Assembly: GCA_025966355.1 (NCBI GenBank)
Contig: JAICWZ010000058.1
Coordinates: forward strand, 1-8,752
DNA from: Thermomicrobiaceae bacterium
GTDB taxonomy: Bacteria > Chloroflexota > Chloroflexia > Thermomicrobiales > Thermomicrobiaceae
Direction of reading: 5' to 3'
Length of the DNA: 8,752 nucleotides
The translations under genes were made by a program, and so were the position numbers. The first letter of the stretch is position 1. Each line of letters begins with the position of its first letter. The notes under the pieces were generated by a model. It searched no databases and was not told the DNA's origin. It saw only the letters and a program-made list of their open reading frames with translations. This document shows positions 1 through 6,270 of the stretch, one piece after another.

Positions 1-141
1 CAATCAATCAGGTAAACCTTATGCGACGCGGCAACGTCCATACACGGTAAGGTGTCCCAAGTATAGCCCGCGAAGTTGGCGCAACGCTCGAACAAGCGGC
101 GTCGCGCGCTGGATCAACACCACCGGCCGCTCGCACGAACG

Positions 142-1326
142 CTAAACCGTCTGCGACTTGATGTCCTTCGGCGCTTTCGTCAGAACCTCCGGCTTCTTCC
201 CGACCACGACGGTATCGTCGTGCCGGAAACCACCAAGGCCATAGATGTAGATGCCCGGCTCCGCTGAATAGACCTCGTTCGCCATCAGCGGTCGCTGATT
301 GAGCGGCATGTCGTCGGGGAACTCATGACCCGCGATGCCGATGCCATGGCCGGTGCGATGGAGCACATTGCCGCCAAAGCCGGCGGCTTCGATGATCGAT
401 AGCGCTGCCGTATCGACCGACGCGAGCGGGTTGCCGGTCACCATCTGTTCGATCGCTGCCTGTTGCGCGTTCGTCATCGCCTCGTACGCCTTCACCTGTT
501 GCTCGTTCGGCTTGCCGCAGAACCAGGTGCGTTCGTTCTCGACCACGAGTCCATTCACCCGGATGATGACGATATTGACGATGCCATGGCCTTTTTCGAT
601 CTTCTTGCCCGTTTCCGCGCCGGTGCCATGCGGCGCAGCCGAGTCAGGGCCGCTGAGCGTGAGGGCATAGGCCGTCACCTGCTCGCCCGGATGCCGCTTG
701 GCCGCCTCGGCGGCCGTCTGCGCCAGCACGCTATGATCAAGCTCCTGCACCACGCGTCCCGGCTTGATCTCTTCGCGATAGCGATTTTGTGCCCAGTCCG
801 AGAGGCTGGCGCCCTTGCGAATCAGATCGATCTCTTCGTCGTGCTTCACCAGCCGCAACGCACGCATCTCCCGTTCGATCGGCATAAACGTGACACCGGG
901 CAGCAGCAGCTTCGTCTGTGCCAGCAGGCTCGGCGCCGCGTCGACGCCGATGCGCGCGAAACGGAGACCATGTTCGAGTAGGCGATCGGCCAGCAGGTCG
1001 GGCCACTGCGGCGTCAGGGGCAGCCGGTGATCGAGGCGCGGATGCTCGCTGTAGAGCACGACATCGTCGACCCAGAGCGTGCCGCTCTCCCGCGCCATCT
1101 TGTAGTGCGTGGTCGAAAGTTCATGCAGCAAGGCGAACGATTCGCCCTCGCGCGGCACGACGACGATGACCGGCCGTTCCCAGGGCGCGACATCGAGGAA
1201 GTAATTGGTGGCATAGAAGAAGTAGTCGGGCGTCAGGAAGGCGAGCGCATCGAGTTGCCGGTCGTCCATAAACTTCTGCATCGCGGCGCGCCGGAAATCG
1301 GCCACCTTCTTCGACAGAAACGCCAT
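142..1326 (-). CDS. M24 family (creatinase / aminopeptidase P-like) protein, 394 aa
   Basis: The protein has the two-part layout of the M24 pita-bread family. Residues about 5-155 form a creatinase-type N domain, and about 160-380 form the catalytic fold with SGPDSAAPHGTG (225-236), HRTGHGIGIAGHEFP (323-337), YSAEPGIYI (353-361) and GFRHDDTVVV (366-375). Family members cleave Xaa-Pro bonds using two metals, or hydrolyse creatine without metal. By eye, the five usual metal ligands (Asp, Asp, His, Glu, Glu) align with Ile252, Glu263, His327, Glu356 and Asp370. The first is lost and two are swapped. The ERTWFCG stretch (265-271) resembles creatinase more than peptidases. A normal metallo-aminopeptidase activity is therefore doubtful, and the substrate is unknown. 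The start at 1326 is chosen because AAGGAG lies 7 nt upstream. An open extension to 1533 crosses a repeat and has no family resemblance. The stop is TAG at 142-144. The protein has no signal peptide and is probably cytoplasmic. It is the last of three co-directional minus-strand genes. Confidence 0.85.
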   Translation of the reverse strand: MAFLSKKVADFRRAAMQKFMDDRQLDALAFLTPDYFFYATNYFLDVAPWERPVIVVVPREGESFALLHELSTTHYKMARESGTLWVDDVVLYSEHPRLDHRLPLTPQWPDLLADRLLEHGLRFARIGVDAAPSLLAQTKLLLPGVTFMPIEREMRALRLVKHDEEIDLIRKGASLSDWAQNRYREEIKPGRVVQELDHSVLAQTAAEAAKRHPGEQVTAYALTLSGPDSAAPHGTGAETGKKIEKGHGIVNIVIIRVNGLVVENERTWFCGKPNEQQVKAYEAMTNAQQAAIEQMVTGNPLASVDTAALSIIEAAGFGGNVLHRTGHGIGIAGHEFPDDMPLNQRPLMANEVYSAEPGIYIYGLGGFRHDDTVVVGKKPEVLTKAPKDIKSQTV

Positions 1327-1333
1327 CAATCGG

Positions 1334-1339
1334 CTCCTT
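1334..1339 (-). promoter_or_regulatory. Ribosome binding site for the M24 gene
   Basis: On the minus strand the sequence reads AAGGAG, 7 nt before the ATG at 1326. It is the strongest Shine-Dalgarno match near this gene. It decides the start against the longer open frame reaching 1533. Confidence 0.8.
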
Positions 1340-1465
1340 CTCGCGGGATCACGGATAAGCTTCCCGGCCACGTCTGATTGAGCGTGACCGAATTGCGTTC
1401 CATTCTGACACCGGATGGCGTGGATGGCGAATAAATGGCGCGCATCAACGAATGACACCGCCCCA

Positions 1466-1491
1466 CCGTAGGGGCGTGATTGATCACGCCC
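1466..1491 (+). repeat. 26-bp palindromic repeat element, copy 1
   Basis: The core is a perfect palindrome: GGGCGTGAT (1472-1480), a 2-nt centre, then ATCACGCCC (1483-1491), preceded by CCGTAG. A second copy in the opposite orientation lies at 1629-1654 and matches 24 of 26 positions. Such short non-coding palindromes in inverted pairs look like REP/REPIN elements. That they recur across the genome is inference, because only two copies are in this window. Confidence 0.75.
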
Positions 1492-1513
1492 AGCCGATGC
1501 GCGAATGCGCGAG

Positions 1514-1549
1514 GCGTGTTTTCCCACCAACACCGTCTGGAATACACGC
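1514..1549. repeat. Imperfect inverted repeat between the two palindromic elements
   Basis: GCGTGTTTTCC (1514-1524) pairs with GGAATACACGC (1539-1549) at 10 of 11 positions, with one T-T mismatch and a 14-nt loop. It sits inside the interval bracketed by the two 26-bp copies and may belong to the same composite element. No function can be assigned. Confidence 0.55.
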
Positions 1550-1628
1550 GCAGATCAGCTCGGTGCCAATCGCGAACTTAGCGTCCATCGCACGGGGAGG
1601 AAGACGGGCGCCGCCTGAACGGCGCGCC

Positions 1629-1654
1629 GGGCGTGATGAATCACGCCCCTCCGG
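1629..1654 (-). repeat. 26-bp palindromic repeat element, copy 2 (inverted)
   Basis: Read on the minus strand this is CCGGAG followed by the same palindrome as copy 1. It differs from copy 1 only at position 4 (G for T) and position 17 (C for G). The arms on the plus strand are GGGCGTGAT (1629-1637) and ATCACGCCC (1640-1648). It begins 15 nt past the MFS stop codon, so in the MFS transcript it forms a strong 3' hairpin. That hairpin could protect the RNA end or weaken read-through, although it lacks a T run. Confidence 0.75.
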
Positions 1655-1668
1655 CGGGAAACCGATGG

Positions 1669-2940
1669 TTAGTCGCCGAGACCCGCCTCAGCGGTGGGCG
1701 CCGGGGTGAAATCGACACCCCGAATCGAGGGAAAGAGGACCGCGACGAGCGTCGAGACGACGAGCAATAACCCACAGACGAAGAACGACTCACGCACGCC
1801 GAACTGCTCGCCCGCCCAGCCGCCGACGGCGTTCGACAGGATGATCGCACCAAAGATGAGCGTCGAGCGCACGCTGAAGACGCGTCCCAGCAGCGGTTCG
1901 GGCGTGTGCAATTGCACCAGCGTCACGCTCGGAATGAGCACCATCATGCTGCCGAAGCCGCTGATCGCGATCGTCGCCATCGCCAGCCAGAGCTCACCCG
2001 CAACGGCCGTCGCCATCACGCCGACACCCATCAGCGCCAGTCCAAAGATGATGGTCAGGCCCGGCCGCATACGCGGCTCGGAGCCAAGCCAGAGCCCGCC
2101 GATAATGCTCCCGGCGCTGATGCCGGTGCCGAGCATGGCGTATTCCCACTCACCGCCGCCCAGCACGTTCCAGGCGTAGCCGACGAGCAGCGGCGTCGCG
2201 GCGCCGAGCATCAGCGGCCCAAGCAGCATCACGAGCGTATTGGCGCGCAAGACCGGGGACGAGCGCACAAAATTGACGCCTTCGACCAGATCGATCCAGA
2301 TCGAGGCGGCTCCAGCGCGTACCCGTGTGAAGGCGGGTGTTCGCGCCGTCATAACCAGCAGCCCAGAGATGAGGAAGGTTCCGGCATCAAAAATAAAGGC
2401 TGCCTGCAAACCCTGTTTCCAGCCGAGCCAGGCGGAGAAGATGCCGATCACCGCACCGGCGACCGGGTACCCGATGATGTCACTCGTATTGTCGCTGATT
2501 GACGAGAGCGAGTTGGCGGCTGCCAGGTCATCGGCCGGCACAATCGTCGGGATGATCGCGTTGGCCGCCGGGCGGTTGGCGATCGAGAGCGTATTGACGA
2601 GAAAGAGATCGACAAAGGCGAGCGGTAGTGAGCGATAGGCAAGAAACGGGATGATCGCCACCAGCGGCACGCGCAAGAGATCGGTGGCGATCATGATCCA
2701 GCGCCGGTCGAAGCGATCGACCGCGACGCCGGCAACCATGCCGAGCAGCAGATCGGGCAATGCCGTCGCCACCAGCGCCAGACCGGTCTTGGTCAAGGAG
2801 CCGGTCAACTGAAAGACGAGCGCGGCCAGCGCGACATGATGCACCCGATCACCGAGGGTCGAGATCAGCTGCGACGCCCAGATCGTGGCGAAGTTGCGGT
2901 TCTGCTTAACCGGCCGAAATACGCGCAGCGCGCCCCGCAT
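1669..2940 (-). CDS. MFS transporter, EntS/MFS_3-like exporter, 423 aa
   Basis: This is an integral inner-membrane protein with about twelve hydrophobic segments. The N terminus (VFRPVKQNRNFATIWASQLI, residues 7-26) and the following STLGDRVHHVAL are typical of the MFS_3/EntS-like branch, which includes macrolide and siderophore exporters. The cytoplasmic loop motif A appears as GVAVDRFDRR at residues 71-80, between segments 2 and 3. A matching short loop (LGSEPRMRPGLT) lies in the second half. The length is normal for a complete transporter. The start at 2940 is supported by GGGGAG 4 nt upstream, which is a short spacing. The substrate cannot be read from the sequence; drug or metabolite export is a family-level guess. 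The gene lies 220 bp downstream of the protease gene and 342 bp upstream of the M24 gene, all co-directional. The spacing suggests separate transcription units. Confidence 0.88.
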   Translation of the reverse strand: MRGALRVFRPVKQNRNFATIWASQLISTLGDRVHHVALAALVFQLTGSLTKTGLALVATALPDLLLGMVAGVAVDRFDRRWIMIATDLLRVPLVAIIPFLAYRSLPLAFVDLFLVNTLSIANRPAANAIIPTIVPADDLAAANSLSSISDNTSDIIGYPVAGAVIGIFSAWLGWKQGLQAAFIFDAGTFLISGLLVMTARTPAFTRVRAGAASIWIDLVEGVNFVRSSPVLRANTLVMLLGPLMLGAATPLLVGYAWNVLGGGEWEYAMLGTGISAGSIIGGLWLGSEPRMRPGLTIIFGLALMGVGVMATAVAGELWLAMATIAISGFGSMMVLIPSVTLVQLHTPEPLLGRVFSVRSTLIFGAIILSNAVGGWAGEQFGVRESFFVCGLLLVVSTLVAVLFPSIRGVDFTPAPTAEAGLGD

Positions 2941-3116
2941 CGTTCTCCCCGAGCTTCTTTGCGGCGTTCACCAACGATCGGGCCAATCGCTCGCGGCTGC
3001 TCAATGGGTCGCGCAATCGAGCACCGCGAACGGCATAGTACTTTCAGGCTAGCACGATCGATCGCATGGTCCCAGAGACGTTCGTACCGATGAAGGTCAT
3101 CCTGACGATGATGCTA

Positions 3117-3145
3117 AGTATACCCGTAGCGCGCATACGTCGGAA
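3117..3145 (-). promoter_or_regulatory. Weak promoter candidate upstream of the MFS gene
   Basis: On the minus strand, TTCCGA (3145-3140) and TATACT (3122-3117) are separated by 17 bp in the protease-MFS spacer. The -10 hexamer is good but the -35 matches only three of six positions. A start here would give a leader of about 170 nt. This is a guess from hexamer matching alone. Confidence 0.25.
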
Positions 3146-3160
3146 GAGCGACTGGCGAAA

Positions 3161-5383
3161 TTAGTGGAGATATCCGTTTTCGCGTGCGAGTGTCGTACCG
3201 AGACGTGTCAACAGAACCTGCGAGCCGTTCGGCAAATCGGGGTGATATTCGAAGCGGCTCCGCTCGAAATACTGGACGAGCAGTCCCCCCTCTTCGAACG
3301 GCTCGCTGATCGGAAAACCGAAGACCGCCACTCCGCCGTTCGCCTGCCAGAAATCGCGGAATGGGCCGCTCAGCGTGTGCTGCGTCTCGGCGAAGTAGCG
3401 CACACCGGTGACGTTGACGGCCGGCGACGTCGGATAAACCTGCGGCGCCGCCTGCACCCCAAGCCGTCCGAGTGACACTTCCCACGGCGTACCGGCCAGT
3501 TCCGGGTGATATTCAAAGCGGTTTCGCTCGAAATACTGGACGGTATACGTTTCGCCGGTATCCGGATTCTTCTCGGAGAACTCCTCGCTGATCGGATAGC
3601 CGAAGACCGCCAGGCCGCCGTTCGCCTGCCAGAAGTCCTTGAAGCCGTAGGCAAGCGTGTGGCCGGTCTGCGGGAAGTAGAGCCGATCGGCTGTCGAATC
3701 CCGGCTCGGCAGCGGCATGAATGGCGCGGCGACCGGTGCCGGGTCGATCGTCATCTCGGCCTGTACCGCGTGGCCCGAGTTGAGCCCAACCGCATAGGCG
3801 GAGAGCGAGCCTTCCGGCACGCGCCATTCGAGGCCGAGGTCGGCCTCGATCGAGCCGTCGTCCGCCGCCTTGAGATCGCGCGTCAAGCGGAAACCCGCTC
3901 CGGAGTCGGTCCAGACCAACAGCGGTTCACCAGGTTCGAAGCCGTTCGCTGTCAGATTGAGATGTGAACCATCATACGCCTGCACACTGTTGAGCGCGGC
4001 CTCTGCCGGATCGGCCGGCGCAGCCGCGATCCTCGCGGCAGCGTAGACATCGACCAGACCAAAGCCGGTCTGCGCATCAATGCCGGGCGCGGCCACATCT
4101 CTCGCCGATTCTGTCAGGATCTCACGAAGTTGGGCCGCCGATGCGCTCGGCTGCAACTCGGCGACAATCGCGGCGGCACCGGCCACCAGCGGCGCGGAGG
4201 CAGATGAACCGCTCGCCGTCATGTAGCCGTTGCCGTTGCCGGCGCTCCACCAACTGCTGGTGATGTTGACGCCGGGTGCCGCCAGATCGACCGACGGGCC
4301 GTAGGACGAGAAGCTCGCCAGATCGTTTTTATCATCGGTCGCCGTCACCGCCAGGGCGGTCGACGTAGCAGCTGGATAGAGCGTCGCTTCGCTCGCTTCG
4401 TTTCCGGCCGAAGCGACAACAAGCACCCCATGCGCCTCGGCGTTGGCGAGCGCGTCGTCCATCGCCGGGGAATTGGTCGTGCCGCTCGCGCTGATGTTGA
4501 TGATTCGCGCGCCCGCCTGAACGGCGTAGTTGATGCCGGCCACGAAGCTCGCCGTCGAGCCGGTGCCGCTGCTATCAAGGATCTTGACCGGCAAAATCGA
4601 GACGCCGGGAGCCACACCCGACGCGGCCCCGGTGGCATCGTGCCCGCCAATCAGACCAGCCACGTAGGTTCCATGCCCGGCGTCGTCCGTGGTGTTGTCG
4701 CTATTGGCGAGCACATTCCAGCCGGCGCGCACGCGACCCGCCAGATCGGGATGGGTGGCGCTGACGCCGGTATCGAGCACCGCGACGACGACGCCGCTGC
4801 CGTCAGCGAGATTCCAGGCGCGCTGGGCGTCGATGGCGCTCAAATCCCAATTGCTCGGTCCGGAATCGGTTTCAGCCTGGTAGCCCGCGACGGCATCATC
4901 GAGTTGGATGATTCGATCCGGCTCAGCGTAGACGACCGTCGGATCGAGCGACAGCGCCGCCGCGACTTCGGCGGCGGTGAAGCCTGGCCGGAGCCCGATG
5001 CGGTAGGCGCCCGGCGCGCCCAACGGTGCCAGCACCTGACCACCGCCGGCCGCTTCAATCAATTGCTTATCGGCCGATGAAAGATCGCCGCCTGCCAGTG
5101 AGCTCGGCTGGAAGCGAACCAGAATACTGTTTGACGCCTCAGCGAATGCGGAGTCCGAGTGCGCGCCCGCCGCGGCCACGCCGAGAACCGGCGCGAATGC
5201 GAGACAGATCACCAGAATGAGTAACAGGACGCGCCGGTACGGAGCCGGCAACGCATGTGCGGTTCGTCTGGATCGTTGTTCGGAACACGCCACGCACGGC
5301 GAATCAGGTTGGATCGTCAATGAACCACACCAGCGTTTACTTCCCCCGGACCGATCAGTCTTCAATCGGCCAACCTTCCCCAT
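3161..5383 (-). CDS. Secreted subtilisin-family (S8) serine protease with two C-terminal repeat modules, 740 aa
   Basis: An endopeptidase expected to act outside the cell. Residues 51-72 (RVLLLILVICLAFAPVLGVA plus AA) are the hydrophobic core of a signal peptide, with likely cleavage near AGAHS. About 85-160 resemble an I9/fervidolysin-type propeptide, ending in VVYAEPD. About 175-455 are the S8 domain with catalytic Asp204 (VLDTG), His237 (GHGTYVAG), oxyanion Asn328 (SAGN) and Ser394 in SGSSASAP, the equivalent of the usual GTSMAxP. About 460-548 is a beta-rich linker region. About 568-646 and 661-739 are two copies of a module with FWQANGG, FGYPISE or FGFPISE, YFER and RFEYHP, which may bind the cell surface or a substrate. 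The triad is intact, so activity is expected. The start is uncertain: ATG 5383 has only a weak ribosome site and leaves a 50-residue charged stretch before the hydrophobic core. GTG at 5293 and TTG at 5251 are in-frame alternatives. The gene is divergent from rpmH. Confidence 0.88.
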   Translation of the reverse strand: MGKVGRLKTDRSGGSKRWCGSLTIQPDSPCVACSEQRSRRTAHALPAPYRRVLLLILVICLAFAPVLGVAAAGAHSDSAFAEASNSILVRFQPSSLAGGDLSSADKQLIEAAGGGQVLAPLGAPGAYRIGLRPGFTAAEVAAALSLDPTVVYAEPDRIIQLDDAVAGYQAETDSGPSNWDLSAIDAQRAWNLADGSGVVVAVLDTGVSATHPDLAGRVRAGWNVLANSDNTTDDAGHGTYVAGLIGGHDATGAASGVAPGVSILPVKILDSSGTGSTASFVAGINYAVQAGARIINISASGTTNSPAMDDALANAEAHGVLVVASAGNEASEATLYPAATSTALAVTATDDKNDLASFSSYGPSVDLAAPGVNITSSWWSAGNGNGYMTASGSSASAPLVAGAAAIVAELQPSASAAQLREILTESARDVAAPGIDAQTGFGLVDVYAAARIAAAPADPAEAALNSVQAYDGSHLNLTANGFEPGEPLLVWTDSGAGFRLTRDLKAADDGSIEADLGLEWRVPEGSLSAYAVGLNSGHAVQAEMTIDPAPVAAPFMPLPSRDSTADRLYFPQTGHTLAYGFKDFWQANGGLAVFGYPISEEFSEKNPDTGETYTVQYFERNRFEYHPELAGTPWEVSLGRLGVQAAPQVYPTSPAVNVTGVRYFAETQHTLSGPFRDFWQANGGVAVFGFPISEPFEEGGLLVQYFERSRFEYHPDLPNGSQVLLTRLGTTLARENGYLH
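3167..3403 (-). repeat. C-terminal protease module, copy 2 (coding repeat)
   Basis: Encodes residues 661-739. It shares FWQANGG, AVFG-PISE, VQYFER and RFEYHP with copy 1 but lacks about six residues (the NPDTGE insertion) before VQYFER. Stretches of DNA are nearly identical to copy 1: the segment starting at 3241 matches the one at 3505 with few differences, and the segment at 3318 matches the one at 3600. Confidence 0.8.
3446..3682 (-). repeat. C-terminal protease module, copy 1 (coding repeat)
   Basis: Encodes residues 568-646, beginning LYFPQTGHTLAYGFKDFW. The motif order is TGHTL, FWQANGG, FGYPISE, YFERNRFEYHPE, RLG. It is separated from copy 2 by about 14 residues rich in Pro and Val. 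Modules of this look recur in Chloroflexota surface proteins as far as I recall. Their ligand is unknown to me. Confidence 0.8.
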
Positions 5384-5395
5384 CCCGGTGCAAGC

Positions 5396-5416
5396 GTGTC
5401 AACCGCTCGTTGACAC
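5396..5416. promoter_or_regulatory. Inverted repeat overlapping the rpmH -35 box (possible operator)
   Basis: GTGTCAA (5396-5402) and TTGACAC (5410-5416) are perfect 7-bp arms around a 7-bp spacer. The right arm contains the -35 hexamer of the rpmH promoter. The left arm reads TTGACA on the minus strand, but no -10 box follows at the right distance toward the protease gene. It may be a repressor or activator site, or chance duplication of a -35-like word. Confidence 0.45.
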
Positions 5417-5439
5417 CTCGCAGAATCAAAACGTATAAT
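5410..5439 (+). promoter_or_regulatory. Consensus sigma-70-type promoter for rpmH-rnpA-yidD
   Basis: TTGACA (5410-5415) and TATAAT (5434-5439) are both perfect matches to the housekeeping consensus, separated by 18 bp. Transcription should start near 5445-5448, giving a leader of about 70 nt before the rpmH GTG. Strong consensus promoters fit the high expression needed for a ribosomal protein operon. Confidence 0.88.
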
Positions 5440-5443
5440 CGCC

Positions 5444-5491
5444 GCAGCCGTTGCGGCTGCGTGCGTTTTCGCGTGCCGCAAGGCTTTTTTT
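5444..5491 (+). terminator. Terminator-like hairpin in the rpmH leader, with a competing hairpin (candidate attenuator)
   Basis: AGCC (5446-5449) and TTGCGGC (5451-5457) pair with GCCGCAA (5475-5481) and GGCT (5482-5485), with G5450 bulged. An inner stem, GCG 5463-5465 with CGC 5470-5472, extends it. Seven T follow at 5485-5491. This has the form of an intrinsic terminator on the plus strand only. No plus-strand gene lies upstream, so it falls between the promoter and rpmH. A second perfect hairpin, GCAGCCG (5444-5450) with CGGCTGC (5454-5460), uses the same 5' arm and would exclude it. Premature termination control of the operon is inference. Confidence 0.55.
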
Positions 5492-5499
5492 CTGAGATC

Positions 5500-5505
5500 G
5501 GGAGG
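5500..5505 (+). promoter_or_regulatory. Ribosome binding site for rpmH
   Basis: GGGAGG ends 10 nt before GTG 5516. It lies just past the T run of the leader hairpin and supports the non-ATG start of rpmH. Confidence 0.7.
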
Positions 5506-5515
5506 GTTATCGACC

Positions 5516-5677
5516 GTGAAGAGGACGTATCAACCGAAGCGCATCCCGCGCAAACGCGAGCATGGATTTCGCAAGCGAATGCACACACGCGCCGGTCGAG
5601 CGGTGCTCGCCGCGCGTCGACGGAAGGGTCGCTGGGCGATGACTGTCTCGGACGAGAAGAAGCCGACGCAGCGCTAA
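5516..5677 (+). CDS. rpmH: 50S ribosomal protein L34, 53 aa, GTG start
   Basis: The translation begins [20 protein letters not shown] (GTG read as Met) and continues [19 protein letters not shown], the unmistakable signature of L34, a small basic protein of the large ribosomal subunit. Bacterial L34 is usually about 44-47 residues. This one has a short extra tail, SDEKKPTQR. The start is fixed by family alignment and by GGGAGG upstream. The stop TAA is at 5675-5677, 8 bp before rnpA. It is the first gene of a conserved cluster and lies behind a consensus promoter and a possible attenuator. Confidence 0.96.
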   Translation: MKRTYQPKRIPRKREHGFRKRMHTRAGRAVLAARRRKGRWAMTVSDEKKPTQR

Positions 5678-5685
5678 GCCGTGCG

Positions 5686-6042
5686 ATGATCGCTCGTCCG
5701 CTTCGCCTGCGCAGGGCTTTTGAGTTTGACCGAGTCCGCCGCCGTGGCCGATCCTGGACGACTCCCCTCGTTGTGCTCGCCGTCTTGCCGAACAACCTGG
5801 AAGCCAACCGCTACGGCTTCGCCGTCGGCCGCCGCGTCGGCGGCGCCGTTCGGCGGAATAAGATCAAGCGCTGGTTTCGGGAAGCGACCCGCGAATTCCA
5901 CCCACAGCTCGAACAGGGATTCGACATCGTGGTGATCGCCCGTGGAAGACTGGCGAACGACGATGTAACCTTTGAGCACGTGCGCGATGCGCTGCGCACG
6001 CTCTGTCGCAAGGCGGGGCTCATGGCGAATGCTTCCCAGTAG
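5686..6042 (+). CDS. rnpA: Ribonuclease P protein component, 118 aa
   Basis: The protein subunit of RNase P helps the catalytic RNA bind precursor tRNA for 5' maturation. The family signature RNKIKRWFREATR is at residues 57-69, preceded by NRYGFAVGRRVGGAV (41-55) and followed by GFDIVVIARG (78-87). The N-terminal LRLRRAFEFDRVRRRGRSW matches the usual start of the fold. The length is normal. ATG 5686 has no clear Shine-Dalgarno sequence, so translation may be coupled to rpmH, whose stop is 8 bp upstream. The same frame stays open back through all of rpmH. However, between the rpmH start region and 5686 it has no ATG, GTG or TTG, so a long Thermus-style extension is not well supported. Confidence 0.95.
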   Translation: MIARPLRLRRAFEFDRVRRRGRSWTTPLVVLAVLPNNLEANRYGFAVGRRVGGAVRRNKIKRWFREATREFHPQLEQGFDIVVIARGRLANDDVTFEHVRDALRTLCRKAGLMANASQ

Positions 6043-6060
6043 CTCCACCAGGAGCTGAAC

Positions 6061-6270
6061 ATGAAAACCCTTGCACTCTGGGCTATTCGCTTCTATCAAC
6101 GGCTCATCTCGCCCGGGCTGCCGACCGCCTGCCGCTTCCAGCCGACCTGCTCCGAATACAGCTATCAAGCCATCGAGAAATACGGTATTATCAAAGGTGG
6201 CGGCAAAGCGATCTGGCGGGTTCTCCGATGCAACCCGTTTTGCCGTGGCGGATACGATCCCGTCGATTGA
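6061..6270 (+). CDS. yidD: Membrane protein insertion efficiency factor YidD, 69 aa
   Basis: A small membrane-associated protein thought to assist YidC/Sec insertion of inner-membrane proteins. It shows the full family pattern: [15 protein letters not shown] near residues 7-21, [15 protein letters not shown] (24-38), [16 protein letters not shown] (45-60) and GGYDPVD at the end. The three conserved Cys are at 24, 30 and 56. AGGAG (6050-6054) precedes the ATG by 6 nt. It starts 18 bp after rnpA, so it is almost certainly in the same operon. Its usual partner yidC is not found next to it here. Confidence 0.95.
   Translation: MKTLALWAIRFYQRLISPGLPTACRFQPTCSEYSYQAIEKYGIIKGGGKAIWRVLRCNPFCRGGYDPVD

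Larger units (their letters stand above)
1327..1668. other. Gene-free spacer rich in hairpins
   Basis: This stretch lies between the MFS stop (1669) and the M24 start (1326), and I see no credible gene in it. Besides the two 26-bp palindromic elements listed separately, it has an imperfect hairpin (1514-1549) and a small perfect one, GCGCCG at 1608-1613 with CGGCGC at 1620-1625. In minus-strand transcripts it would be the 3' region of the MFS message and the leader of the M24 message. No hairpin is followed by a T run on the minus strand, so none is a standard intrinsic terminator. I found no convincing promoter for the M24 gene. Confidence 0.6.

Noticed and set aside
76..120. T-arm-like GTTCGA on the minus strand, possible tRNA
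   Set aside because: The flanking bases do not form a 5-bp T stem, and no acceptor, D or anticodon arms can be found.
1327..1533. N-terminal extension of the M24 gene to 1533
   Set aside because: The extra 69 residues cross a palindromic repeat and have no family similarity. ATG 1326 has AAGGAG at ideal spacing and matches the usual N terminus.
4430..5080. Plus-strand open frame opposite the protease gene
   Set aside because: It is antisense to a well-supported S8 domain, rich in Arg, Ala and Gly, with no recognisable motif. The same holds for plus-strand frames at 463-981, 1906-2502 and 3506-3967.
5384..5402. TTGACA on the minus strand as the -35 box of the protease promoter
   Set aside because: At 16-18 bp spacing the would-be -10 region is GGAAGG-like, which is not a -10 hexamer.
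5257..5685. Long open plus-strand frame leading into rnpA from 5257
   Set aside because: It begins inside the protease gene on the opposite strand and passes through the promoter and the leader hairpin. Only the part from 5686 matches RnpA.
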